Shown: one piece after another, positions 48,313-55,107 of the stretch
How the letters are laid out: each line of letters begins with the position of its first letter
Numbering within the stretch: the first letter of the stretch is position 1
Assembly (NCBI GenBank): GCA_021390615.1
Contig: JAJEJU010000019.1
Span: 1-55,107 of the forward strand
Origin: Rhodanobacteraceae bacterium ZG21-1
GTDB taxonomy: Bacteria > Pseudomonadota > Gammaproteobacteria > Xanthomonadales > Rhodanobacteraceae
Reading direction: 5' to 3'
Length of the DNA stretch: 55,107 nt
Translations under genes and position numbers: made by a program
The notes under the pieces: model-generated
The model's input: only the letters and a program-made list of their open reading frames with translations
Told to the model about the DNA's origin: nothing
Database searches by the model: none

Positions 48313-48828
48313 TCCGTACTTGTTTTCCTGTCGCGTCGGCGCCTGCTTGTTGCAGGTATTGCCGTGGCCATCGTGCTGGCCGCCGGCATTTTCAGCTATG
48401 TCTCTGCCACGGCGACGCGGGGCGGTGGCGGCGGCAACGCATCGGCCGGCGCGGACGGCCAGAGCGGCGTCGACATTCTGCTCGGTCTGGCCAATGGCGC
48501 GATCGAACAGCAGCACCTGGTGGCGCCGCAGGGCAGCAATGCCTACGAGTTCTACCTCAGCGTGCTGCAGCTGGACCCGAACAACGCGGTCGCGCAGAAG
48601 AAGCTGAAGCAATTGTTCCCGGCGGCGACCGCCGACGTGGAAGGCTCGATCAATCAGGACGATCTCGACGAGGCGCAGCGCGAACTGAACCTGCTGCGCG
48701 AATACGACAGCACCAACTACACGCTGTCCCTGCTCGGCGGCAAGCTGGACGCGCATCGCCAGCTGCAGGTCAGCAAGCATGAGGCGCAGGCAGCGCTGAT
48801 CCAGGCCGAGCACCAGGGCAAGCTCTGA
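48310..48828 (+). CDS. Membrane-anchored protein with TonB N-terminal-like domain
   Basis: A 172-residue protein: N-terminal membrane helix (LLVAGIAVAIVLAAGIFSYV), a Gly-rich linker (RGGGGGNASAG), then a helical domain (SNAYEFYLSVLQLDPNNAVAQKKLKQLFP, DDLDEAQRELNLLREYDSTNYTLSLLGGKLD) with TPR-like character. From memory, similar domains precede the TonB domain in some xanthomonad proteins, but no TonB C-terminus is present here. The GTG at 48310 has GGTGGG upstream; an in-frame GTG at 48298 is an alternative. Confidence 0.72.
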   Translation: MSVLVFLSRRRLLVAGIAVAIVLAAGIFSYVSATATRGGGGGNASAGADGQSGVDILLGLANGAIEQQHLVAPQGSNAYEFYLSVLQLDPNNAVAQKKLKQLFPAATADVEGSINQDDLDEAQRELNLLREYDSTNYTLSLLGGKLDAHRQLQVSKHEAQAALIQAEHQGKL

Positions 48829-49070
48829 GTCCGATTCAGCGTCGCGTGGATTCGCGGCGAGCAGATGCGATCATCCGCCATCGGATCTGGCGAAGCCGGC
48901 CGGCGTGGCGCGATACGCAGGCCTCGCCGGTATCGATAAAGCCGTCGATCAAAGTCGATCGGTAGGCGCGCTCCCGCATGCTTGCGCTGGCGTGCATGCG
49001 AGTTGTGTTCGACGGATCCGGTCCCGGCAACGAGCGGCACTCGGCGCGCCGCTCGGCAGCGTCGAGAATC

Positions 49071-49604
49071 CTAGCCCGCCAGGTATTCGTCCTTCAGTCG
49101 CACGTAGTGGTCCGCCGAATAGTGCAGCTGTTCGATCTGCCGATCGCTGAGCAGGCGCACGAACTTCGCCGGATTGCCCAGCCACAGCTCGCGCTCGCCG
49201 ACCATCTTGCCTGGCGGCACCACGCTGCCGGCGCCGACGAAACCGTATTTCTTCACGGTGGCGCCGTCGAGCACGGTGGCATGCATGCCGATCAGGCAGT
49301 AGTCCTCGATGGTGCAGGCGTGAATCACCGCGGCGTGGCCGATGGTGACGCCGACGCCGACCAGGGTGGGAAAGCCGCCCGGCGTGTAAGGCCCGTCGTG
49401 GGTGACGTGCACGATGCTGCCGTCCTGCACGTTGCTGCGCGCACCGATGCGGATGCGGTGCACGTCGCCGCGCAGCACCGTGCCGGGCCAGATCGAGACG
49501 TCGTCGTCCAGTTCCACCGCGCCGATCACGCTGGCGGCCGGGTCGACGTAGACGCGTGCGCCGAGGGTGGGTGCGATGCCTTTGTAGCTGCGTAGATGAT
49601 TCAT
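49071..49604 (-). CDS. Gamma-class carbonic anhydrase-like protein
   Basis: A 177-residue left-handed beta-helix protein of the gamma carbonic anhydrase/YrdA family. The hexapeptide repeats start at YVDPAASVIGAVELDDDVSIWPGTVLRGD. The likely zinc ligands are H66 (VHVTHDG), H90 and H95 (IGHAAVIHAC). The C-terminal helix follows NPAKFVRLL. Activity as carbonic anhydrase is not assured in this subgroup. It is divergent from the lanthipeptide precursor genes. Confidence 0.9.
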   Translation of the reverse strand: MNHLRSYKGIAPTLGARVYVDPAASVIGAVELDDDVSIWPGTVLRGDVHRIRIGARSNVQDGSIVHVTHDGPYTPGGFPTLVGVGVTIGHAAVIHACTIEDYCLIGMHATVLDGATVKKYGFVGAGSVVPPGKMVGERELWLGNPAKFVRLLSDRQIEQLHYSADHYVRLKDEYLAG

Positions 49605-49718
49605 GCGGGCATTTTAGCCGAGCCGCGGATTCACGCCGGCGGCGGCGGACGATGCCGCCGTGGCATCGCGAATCACGACGGCGAACGGCCAACGAGGTCC
49701 CGGTCACAGCGCGCCCCG

Positions 49719-49752
49719 CTTGTTGCGACGCGGCAGCCGAATCGATTGACAG
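49719..49752 (+). repeat. Direct repeat upstream of precursor gene 1 (copy 1)
   Basis: 34-bp element with 2 mismatches to 50486-50519. It includes GCAGCCGAATCGATTGACAG and so a TTGACA hexamer (49746-49751). It lies about 150 bp before precursor gene 1. A matching -10 box at normal spacing is not clear. Confidence 0.8.
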
Positions 49753-49896
49753 CGCTTCGCGGCGAGTTCCAGGGTAGGCCCGCGGTGCGGCGCGCCCCTC
49801 CGGTCCGGGCAGCGCCTGCAGCCGCGTGTCGTCACCTCATCATGAGTGAACTTCCGTCCATCGACTCATCCATCCATCGACAGAGGAGCTAAGGTC

Positions 49897-50103
49897 ATGC
49901 CATTGAATGACGAAATCGTCTCGGGTTGGCTCAGCGGTTCGGACAGCTTCGGCGGCTACGACAATCCTGCCGGCCCGCTCTACATCGAAGGCCAGTCCGC
50001 TACCGAGGCCGCACTGACGGATCCGCATCAGATTAACGCCGTCACCATCACCATACGCGGCGCCACCTCCTGTTCGTTCGGACGCGGCTGCGCCTGCTGT
50101 TGA
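49897..50103 (+). CDS. Class II lanthipeptide precursor 1 (LanA)
   Basis: A 68-residue precursor, starting MPLNDEIVSGWLSGSDSFGG after a GAGGAG site. The leader (about 1-55) is acidic, with the block DSFGGYDNPAGPLYIEG identical in the second copy, and the C-terminus is GATSCSFGRGCACC. The core has four cysteines and only three Ser/Thr after GA, so up to three thioether rings and one spare Cys are possible. Modification by the LanM 1 kb downstream is inferred from location. The leader lacks the usual ELxxVxGG pattern; cleavage may follow GA but is unproven. Confidence 0.88.
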   Translation: MPLNDEIVSGWLSGSDSFGGYDNPAGPLYIEGQSATEAALTDPHQINAVTITIRGATSCSFGRGCACC

Positions 50104-50112
50104 TCCAGGTCG

Positions 50113-50154
50113 TCGCCTGCGCGCAGCCCGGCGATAAGCGCGGCGCGCAGGCGA
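50113..50154 (+). terminator. Hairpin after precursor gene 1
   Basis: TCGCCTGCGCGC and GCGCGCAGGCGA form a 12-bp perfect stem with an 18-nt loop, beginning nine bases after the stop. It has no T-run. A homologous hairpin follows precursor gene 2, so it is part of the duplicated unit. Confidence 0.65.
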
Positions 50155-50717
50155 TCACTTCCCAGCCTGCCGGTTCGGTGACCGATGACCGCGGCATGTT
50201 GGGCGCATGCGCGCTTCACTTCTTGAATATCTCCGGCCCATTGCCGAGAGGTCGGTGTTCCGCCCGGCGGATACCTCGACCCCAACGTGTCGTGCGACGC
50301 CGAATGCCGGTAGCGCGTCTGCCGAGTCGCGACGCCGACGAACGACCCAGTGAGTCCGCCGGCGATCGACGCACCGGGTGATCCGCCACGGACGACTCGC
50401 AAACTTGCCATGCCTGCCTGATCGAGATGACGCTCGAAGCCTCGGCAGCGGGCGCCAAGCGTGGCCTCTATCACAGTCTTTTCGACTTGGTGCGACGCCG
50501 CAGCCGAATCGATTGACAGTGGTCCGCGATGAAATCCAGTGTATGCGGGCGGCGCCTCCGTGCCGCCATTTGTCGGCCTCGTGGCCGATCGGATATTGGG
50601 GTTCCGCAAACGCAAGTGCATCAAGCATCGGCGCGGTTCGACCGCGATGCCGCGGTCTTGTCGTCGCCGGCATTCGTCACATCACCATGAATAGATTTCC
50701 CATCTTAGGAGAAGCTC
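50155..50717. other. Spacer between the two precursor genes
   Basis: About 560 bp without a supported gene. It contains the second copy of the upstream repeat (50486-50519) and, near the end, a stretch like the one before gene 1 (CGTCACATCACCATGAAT versus CGTCACCTCATCATGAGT). The minus-strand frame crossing it has a glycine-rich segment but continues as the antisense of precursor 1 and is not believable as a gene. No degenerate third precursor copy is evident. Confidence 0.5.
50486..50519 (+). repeat. Direct repeat upstream of precursor gene 2 (copy 2)
   Basis: Second copy of the 34-bp element, again with TTGACA (50513-50518), about 200 bp before precursor gene 2. Together with the conserved hairpins it shows that promoter region, gene and terminator were duplicated as one unit. 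Confidence 0.8.
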
Positions 50718-50918
50718 ATGAATGACGAGATCGTTTCGGGTTGGCTGAGTGGTTCGGACAGCTTCGGCGGCTATGACAATCCCGCCGGCCCGCTCTACAT
50801 CGAAGGCCTGGCTGCCACCGAGGCGGCGCTGACCGATCCGAACCAGGGCATGATCGCGACCGCCACCCTGCGCGGCGCCACCACCTGCTCGGTGGGCCGC
50901 GGCTGCGCCTGCTGTTGA
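50718..50918 (+). CDS. Class II lanthipeptide precursor 2 (LanA)
   Basis: A 66-residue precursor paralogous to gene 1: leader MNDEIVSGWLSGSDSFGGYD, then NPAGPLYIEG, identical over 30 residues to the first apart from the missing PL. The C-terminus is GATTCSVGRGCACC. The nucleotide differences in the leader are largely synonymous, so the leader is under selection. Relative to copy 1 the proposed core changes at Ser to Thr and Phe to Val. TAGGAGAAG precedes the start. lanM begins about 105 bp downstream, past a hairpin. Confidence 0.88.
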   Translation: MNDEIVSGWLSGSDSFGGYDNPAGPLYIEGLAATEAALTDPNQGMIATATLRGATTCSVGRGCACC

Positions 50919-50927
50919 TCTAAGTCG

Positions 50928-50972
50928 TCGCCTGCGCGTGGACCGGCGACTCGAGCGGCTGCGCGCAGGCGA
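50928..50972 (+). terminator. Hairpin between precursor gene 2 and lanM
   Basis: TCGCCTGCGCG and CGCGCAGGCGA form an 11-bp perfect stem with a 23-nt loop, homologous to the hairpin after precursor 1. Its position suggests attenuation, giving more precursor mRNA than lanM mRNA. Confidence 0.65.
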
Positions 50973-51023
50973 TCACTCCCATCGTTTTGGCGGCCCCACG
51001 GACCGCAACATGCCTGGCGAACG

Positions 51024-53882
51024 ATGACCGATACCCCTGCCCCGGATGCCTTCACGCGCATCTACGAACACATGGCCCGCCCTGCCTGCGACGCGCTCGC
51101 GACACGCCTGGCGGAACTGGCGCCGGCGCTGGACGAGCGCGAAGCCGCGCTGATCCAGGCGACCGCCGCCGCGGCGTTGCGCCAGAGCGCGCGCCTGCGG
51201 CTCAGCCGTCTGCTGCTGCTGGAACTGCATGCGGCCAAGCTGGGCGGCGAATTGACCGCGGCCGACGATGCCGGCCGTTTCGCGCAGTTCATCGAGCGCG
51301 CCGTGCAGCCGGCCTTCGCCGAACATCTGGATCGCCGCTATCCGCCGCTGCGCGCGCGCCTCGGGCGCCTGCTCGAGCAGCAGCGCCAGGCGATCGAGAT
51401 GCTGGCGACCCGCTTCGCCGCCGATCGCGCCAGCCTGGATGCCCTGCTGGACCGGCCGGCCGGCCGCCTGACCGGCCTGCACCTGGGCCAGGGCGACCTG
51501 CACGCCGGCGGCCAGACCGTGGCGAGGCTGTCGCTGGAAGGCGGCGAGATCATGTACAAGCCGCGCTCGCTGCGCGTCGATCAGGCCATCGAACATTTCC
51601 TCGGCGAGGTCTTCGGCGACGCCGTCGATCGCGTCTACGTGCCACGGGTGATCGACCGCGGCGGCTATGGCTGGACCGCCTTCGTGACGCATCGCTACTG
51701 CGAGGGCGAGCAGGAGCTGCGTACGTTCTACCGCCACCTCGGCCACTGGCTGGCCGTGCTGCGCCTGCTCGGCGGCACCGACATCCACCTGGAAAACCTA
51801 ATCGCGGTCGGCCCGGTGCCGGTGGTGATCGACGTCGAGAGCCTGTTCGCGCTCACCCCCGAGGTGCCGCCGTCCGCCTACGGCAAGGCCTACGACCTGG
51901 CCGCGACGATGATCCGCGCCTCGGTGCTGCGCACCGGCATCGTGCCTTACCGCACGCCCGCGCTCGGCTTCAGCGGCGTCGACATTTCCGCAGCCGGCGC
52001 CTTGCCGGGCGAGCAGCCGCAGGTGCACGAGCCGGTGATCGTCGACGACGGCACCACCTCGGCGCGCGTGCAGATCATCGACGTCGACATGACCGTGGCG
52101 CTGAATCATCCCGACCCGCATCCGCGCGTGTCGCTGTACTGGGACCAGATCAGCGAAGGCTTCCTCGAGGCCAGCGCGCGCCTGCACGCGCTCGATGCAG
52201 AAGGCCGGCTGGAAGCGATGCTGCTGGCTTTCGAGGGCTGCCCGGTGCGCGACATCCGCCGCCCGACCCAGGCCTACGTGGAGCTGGGCCGCATGCTGTG
52301 GCACCCGGCCTCGCTGCACGACGAGGCGGCGGCGATCGCGCGCGCCCGCGACCTGCTGGTGCGCAACGCCGCGGTGGTGCCGATCGCGCCGTCGGAGCCG
52401 GCCGAAATCCAGGCCGAGATCGACGATCTGCGCCACGGCGACGTACCGGTGTTCATCGCGCCGCTGCAGCGCGCGCAGATCGACGCCGTGCTGGCCGACT
52501 GGCGCGCGATGCGCATCGAGCTGGAAGAGTTGACCATCCGCAGCGCGCTGGTCGCCACCGATCTCAACCAGCGCCTGCGCGATCGCGAACAGGAACGCAG
52601 CGGCCTGCTCTACGGCGCCCGCCACCCGCATACGGATCGCCTGGAAGCACGCCGCCGCAAGCTGGCCGCCGACGCGGTGGAGCGCCTGCTGCGGCTGGCC
52701 GTGCGCGCCGACGACGGCACGGTGACCTGGATCACTCCCGAGATCGGCCGCGCCGGCTGGCTGGTCCAGCCGGTGTATGCCGACGTGTATTTCGGGCTGG
52801 GCGGCATCGTGCTGGCCCTGGCCGGCTACCAGCACGAAGTCGAGTGCGGCCATGCCGAGCCCGTGGCCGGCCTGCGCGAGACGATTTCCGGCGCGCTGCA
52901 GGTGATGCGCAGCATGGAGACGGCGGAGAAGCCGCAGACCGTCGGCGGCTTCTCCGGCTACGCCGCGCAGATCTGGACCTGGCTATGCCTGTACGACCTG
53001 CGCCAGCAGCCCGAGTTGTTGGCGCGCGCGGTGGCGCGTGCCGAAGCGCTGCAGCAGGAAGGCTTCGGCAGCGACAGCCTGTTCGACATCATCGATGGCG
53101 CCGCCGGCGCGATCCCGCCCCTGCTGGGGCTGGCCGAAGCCACCGGCGATCGGCGCTGGCTCGCGCTTGCCGCCGACGCGGCGCGGCGCCTGGAGCAGAC
53201 CGCTCTGGTGGACGAACAGGGCGCGCGCTGGCCGATGGCCGAAGTGTCCAAGCCGGCCGGCGGTTTTGCCCACGGCGCCGGCGGCGTGGCCTGGGCGCTG
53301 GCGCGGCTGGTGCTGGCCGGCGCCGGCGAAGCCGATGACCGCGCGCGCTGGAGCGAGCTGTCGGAACAGGCCTTCGCCTTCCAGGACAGCCTCTACGACC
53401 CGGCGCAGGGCAACTGGATCGACATCCGCGAGAACGCCGGCGAGAACAGCTTCTTCACCTGGTGCAACGGCGGTGTCGGCATCGGCCTCGCCGCTGCGGA
53501 CCTGTATGCGCGTGGCGGCGACCCGCGGCATCTGCGCAACCTGCGCCGCGCCGTCGCTTCGGCGCGCGACAAGTGGGGCGCCAGCCACACGCTGTGTCAC
53601 GGCGATTTCTCGTTGTGGGAGCTGCTGGCGCGCGCCGCCGCGCTGGATCCGGAAGGCTGTGCGGTCGACGTGGACGCCGCGGGCGCGCAGATCGTCTCGG
53701 CCATCGAGGAGCATCGCGGCATGGTCGGCGGGCTCACCCGCGCCGCCTTCACGCCGGGGTTGATGACCGGCCTAGCCGGCGCGGTGCACGGCTTGTCGCG
53801 CATGCATGCGTATTGCGAGCTGGCCTCGCCGCTGCTGCTGGAGCGGCGGATCCCGGCGCGCGGGCTGGAGAAGGCCGCCTAG
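51024..53882 (+). CDS. lanM: Class II lanthipeptide synthetase LanM
   Basis: Bifunctional enzyme that phosphorylates and eliminates Ser/Thr in the precursor, then adds Cys to form (methyl)lanthionine rings. The 952 residues have the N-terminal kinase-like dehydratase domain with YKPRSL (K179) and GGTDIHLENLI near 250 followed by VVIDVESLF. The C-terminal LanC-like cyclase has the zinc ligands C814 (TWCNGG), C858 and H859 (LCHGD). So both halves look intact. It follows two precursor genes on the same strand. No LanT transporter or LanP protease is next to it; the next gene is convergent and overlaps its stop by four bases. Confidence 0.96.
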   Translation: MTDTPAPDAFTRIYEHMARPACDALATRLAELAPALDEREAALIQATAAAALRQSARLRLSRLLLLELHAAKLGGELTAADDAGRFAQFIERAVQPAFAEHLDRRYPPLRARLGRLLEQQRQAIEMLATRFAADRASLDALLDRPAGRLTGLHLGQGDLHAGGQTVARLSLEGGEIMYKPRSLRVDQAIEHFLGEVFGDAVDRVYVPRVIDRGGYGWTAFVTHRYCEGEQELRTFYRHLGHWLAVLRLLGGTDIHLENLIAVGPVPVVIDVESLFALTPEVPPSAYGKAYDLAATMIRASVLRTGIVPYRTPALGFSGVDISAAGALPGEQPQVHEPVIVDDGTTSARVQIIDVDMTVALNHPDPHPRVSLYWDQISEGFLEASARLHALDAEGRLEAMLLAFEGCPVRDIRRPTQAYVELGRMLWHPASLHDEAAAIARARDLLVRNAAVVPIAPSEPAEIQAEIDDLRHGDVPVFIAPLQRAQIDAVLADWRAMRIELEELTIRSALVATDLNQRLRDREQERSGLLYGARHPHTDRLEARRRKLAADAVERLLRLAVRADDGTVTWITPEIGRAGWLVQPVYADVYFGLGGIVLALAGYQHEVECGHAEPVAGLRETISGALQVMRSMETAEKPQTVGGFSGYAAQIWTWLCLYDLRQQPELLARAVARAEALQQEGFGSDSLFDIIDGAAGAIPPLLGLAEATGDRRWLALAADAARRLEQTALVDEQGARWPMAEVSKPAGGFAHGAGGVAWALARLVLAGAGEADDRARWSELSEQAFAFQDSLYDPAQGNWIDIRENAGENSFFTWCNGGVGIGLAAADLYARGGDPRHLRNLRRAVASARDKWGASHTLCHGDFSLWELLARAAALDPEGCAVDVDAAGAQIVSAIEEHRGMVGGLTRAAFTPGLMTGLAGAVHGLSRMHAYCELASPLLLERRIPARGLEKAA

Positions 53883-55084
53883 CGGTCCGTTTCGGCGGCG
53901 GCTTCCTGCTCGGCCAGCACCTCGATCGCGTGCTGGTAGCCAGCGTCGATGGCGCGCCGCCAGTCCTTCCAGTCCAGCATGCCGATGTGTTCCAGCGGCG
54001 GGGTGAATAGCAGTTGCGCCTGGGCGCGCCGGCGCAGGCTGGCTTCCTCGCCGTTGACCATGCCGGCGCGCACCAGGGTGGACACCAGCCCCGGCCGGCG
54101 CACGCGGTGCCGCTGCATCAGCAGCCGCCACCAGGGCGGGCTGGCCGCTTCCTCCACGTCGGCGCGCAGTTCGATGTCGGCGCGCACGTCCAGCGCGGTG
54201 ATGTGGGCCAGGCCGTCGGCGGCCATCACGTCGGTGGGCAGGTTGTCGACCAGGGCGCCGTCCACGTGCACCTCGCCGTGACGCATCACCGGCGGCAGCA
54301 CGCCGGGGATCGCGCTGGAGGCGCGCAGCCACAGCCACAGCGGCCCGTGCCGATGCACCGCCTGGCCGCCGCCGGAGAGGCGAGTGGACACGCAGAAGAA
54401 CGGCAGCCGCAGGTCCTCGATGTCGAGCACGCCGAAGGTCTGCCGCAGCATGCGTGCGGCGTGGCGGCCGCGGGTCAGCGCCAGCAGTGGCAGGGTCCAG
54501 TCGGACAGCGGCTTGCCGTCGACGAAGGCGTGGCGGAAGGTCTCGATCATCGCCTCGATCTCCCACTCGTTGGCCACGCCGGCGCCGATGATCGCGCCGA
54601 TGCTGGTGCCGCCCACCGCGTCGAATTGATGGCCGGCCTCGCGCAGCGCGCGCAAGGCGCCGAGATGGGCCAGCCCGCGCGCGCCGCCGCCGGCCAGCAC
54701 CAGGCCGCGGCCGTGGCCGCTGACCAGCCGGGCCAGCCGCGCGATGTCGGCCTGGCCGCATATGTGGTGATGCTGCAGTTCGCCGCTGAACAGGGCGCGC
54801 CAGCGTTGCGCGGCACCCAGCGCGACCTGGCGGCCGGCGTGCAGCAGGATGAGATGACGCGGGCGGTGCCGCGCGCGCGCCGGATGTGCCGGCAGGATTT
54901 CCGGCCAGGGGCGCGGTGTCTGCCCGGCCCGCGCGGGCAGCAGCAGCACGTCGGCCTGGCGCAGGCAGCGTTCGCGCCACAGGCCGTCGCCCTGGGTGTC
55001 CAGGTAGATCACGAAGCGATGCTGCGCTTCGCGCTCGGCGAACCAGTCGCTGCCGCGGCCGGCGCCGAGCTCGGCGGCCCCCAC
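53879..55084 (-). CDS. Patatin-like phospholipase (NTE/RssA type), 5' end uncertain
   Basis: Lipid acyl hydrolase with a Ser-Asp dyad: oxyanion loop GGGARG at 132-137, nucleophile S161 in GTSIG and the Asp in VDGA (D275), numbered from a GTG at 55084. The first 120 residues (VIYLDTQGDGLWRERCLRQADVLLLPA) resemble the linker of NTE-type proteins, which usually have an additional N-terminal cyclic-nucleotide-binding domain. An in-frame TAA lies at 55105-55103, so either the protein starts here without that domain or the gene is interrupted near the window edge. It converges with lanM, overlapping by four bases. Confidence 0.85.
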   Translation of the reverse strand: MGAAELGAGRGSDWFAEREAQHRFVIYLDTQGDGLWRERCLRQADVLLLPARAGQTPRPWPEILPAHPARARHRPRHLILLHAGRQVALGAAQRWRALFSGELQHHHICGQADIARLARLVSGHGRGLVLAGGGARGLAHLGALRALREAGHQFDAVGGTSIGAIIGAGVANEWEIEAMIETFRHAFVDGKPLSDWTLPLLALTRGRHAARMLRQTFGVLDIEDLRLPFFCVSTRLSGGGQAVHRHGPLWLWLRASSAIPGVLPPVMRHGEVHVDGALVDNLPTDVMAADGLAHITALDVRADIELRADVEEAASPPWWRLLMQRHRVRRPGLVSTLVRAGMVNGEEASLRRRAQAQLLFTPPLEHIGMLDWKDWRRAIDAGYQHAIEVLAEQEAAAETDR

Positions 55085-55107
55085 CAGGCCGCAGCCGTAG
55101 CTTTACA

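Noticed and set aside
50028-50624. 198-codon minus-strand frame with a glycine-rich segment between the precursor genes
   Set aside because: Its C-terminal part is the antisense of precursor 1, there is no ribosome binding site, and the glycine-rich segment looks like a product of GC-rich antisense reading.

Overview
This window is high-GC, densely coded DNA around a chromosomal replication origin. The dnaA-dnaN-recF-gyrB block is followed in the same direction by a TPR protein, tonB-exbB-exbD-exbD and then pdxJ. From memory this is the order at the start of Xanthomonas chromosomes. Together with the lptM-dapF-DUF484-xerC-hslV-hslU run it points to a gammaproteobacterium of the Xanthomonadales (Lysobacterales), probably Rhodanobacteraceae-like (Dyella, Rhodanobacter, Luteibacter or similar). 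The genus is inference.

Layout. 1-3.8 kb: end of acs, a PPTase, a secreted protein, pdxJ and an ankyrin protein. 3.8-7.7 kb (minus): TonB energy-transduction operon. 8-14.4 kb (minus): gyrB, recF, dnaN, oriC and dnaA, with two perfect parS-type palindromes inside recF. 14.5-18.2 kb (plus): rpmH, rnpA, yidC, mnmE. 18.2-20.3 kb: small accessory patch with an NTF2-like gene and a divergent LysR regulator. 20.3-23.4 kb (minus): an alpha-N-methyltransferase of the borosin family, a 91-residue precursor-like protein and a membrane diguanylate cyclase. 23.5-25.6 kb: two overlapping RlaP-type nucleotidyltransferases and a 3' fragment of rtcR, apparently the remains of an RNA-repair locus. 25.7-30.6 kb: ribokinase, Spy-like protein, YfcG-type GST, PoxB and an unknown protein. 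30.7-35.8 kb (minus): hslU, hslV, glpM-like, xerC, DUF484, dapF, lptM. 36-49.6 kb: mixed metabolism and envelope genes, including an orphan outer-membrane efflux factor, a RimK-like ATP-grasp ligase with a divergent GNAT, a lipocalin, aroE, an AraC regulator, an FAD monooxygenase, a PNGase A-like secreted protein and a gamma carbonic anhydrase. 49.6-53.9 kb: a compact class II lanthipeptide locus with two duplicated precursor genes and lanM. 53.9 kb to the end: a patatin-like phospholipase.

The two most notable systems are both RiPP loci. The first is a candidate split borosin (22.1-23.4 kb): its methyltransferase keeps the hallmark motifs and catalytic Tyr/Arg/Tyr spacing of the omphalotin and Shewanella enzymes, and its small partner resembles the borosin-binding helical domain. 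The second is a minimal lanthipeptide cassette (49.7-53.9 kb): two precursors share near-identical, atypical leaders and a Cys-rich C-terminus ending in CACC, each gene has its own upstream repeat and downstream hairpin, and no transporter or protease gene is adjacent. Start sites were chosen by eye from ribosome binding sites and family lengths; no database search was possible.
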